Below are positions 5,183-5,187 of a stretch of 5,187 bases of DNA, piece by piece; position 1 is the first letter of the stretch, and every line of letters begins with the position of its first letter. The stretch is taken from positions 1 to 5,187 of the forward strand of contig JAEZJP010000127.1 in assembly GCA_023415715.1 (NCBI GenBank). Reading direction: 5' to 3'. This stretch comes from Bacillota bacterium (GTDB lineage Bacteria; Bacillota; Clostridia; Christensenellales; Aristaeellaceae). The translations under genes and the position numbers were made by a program. Below the pieces are notes generated by a model. That model was given only the letters and a program-made list of their open reading frames with translations. It made no database searches and was not told the origin of the DNA.

Positions 5183-5187
5183 TACTC

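Overview
The window looks like chromosomal DNA of a fermentative Bacillota bacterium, most likely a member of the Clostridia. The support is indirect: strong AGGAGG-type ribosome binding sites, consensus sigma-A-like promoters with 17-nt spacers, tightly packed genes, a cytoplasmic cysteine-rich sugar hydrolase, and a small XRE repressor of the kind common in that phylum. Coding DNA is moderately GC-rich (34 of 60 bases at 901-960), while the right-hand regulatory region is strikingly AT-rich (27 G+C in the 100 bases 5031-5130). No species can be named from this.

Left and centre (1-4586): four plus-strand genes form an apparent operon with gaps of 2, 10 and 29 nt. In order they are: the 3' part of a gene ending in two beta-rich domains, its start outside the window; an ADP-ribosylglycohydrolase (DraG/ARH) family protein; a GntR-family repressor of the FadR/FCD type; and a 669-residue clan GH-A glycoside hydrolase resembling GH50 agarases. 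The most economical reading is a small carbohydrate-use operon. An imported glycoside would be cut in the cytoplasm by the GH-A enzyme, the ARH-fold protein would act on a related glycosidic bond, and the FCD regulator would sense a carboxylated sugar or similar acid. The operon promoter is not in the window.

Right (4601-5187): a minus-strand XRE-family repressor gene converges on the hydrolase gene across only 14 nt. Its upstream region is the most distinctive part of the window. Two divergent promoters, minus TTGAAA-17-TACCAT and plus TTGACA-17-TATCAT, are overlaid by an array of TCTAGA-based palindromes: six TCTAGA hexamers in 117 bp, with none noticed elsewhere in the window. Three composite 15-bp sites lie over the minus promoter, exactly inside the spacer of the plus promoter, and just downstream of the plus start. 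This is the layout of an autoregulated repressor that also controls a divergent gene starting just beyond position 5187. That gene is unseen, so whether this is a phage/ICE-type switch or a stand-alone regulator pair cannot be decided here.
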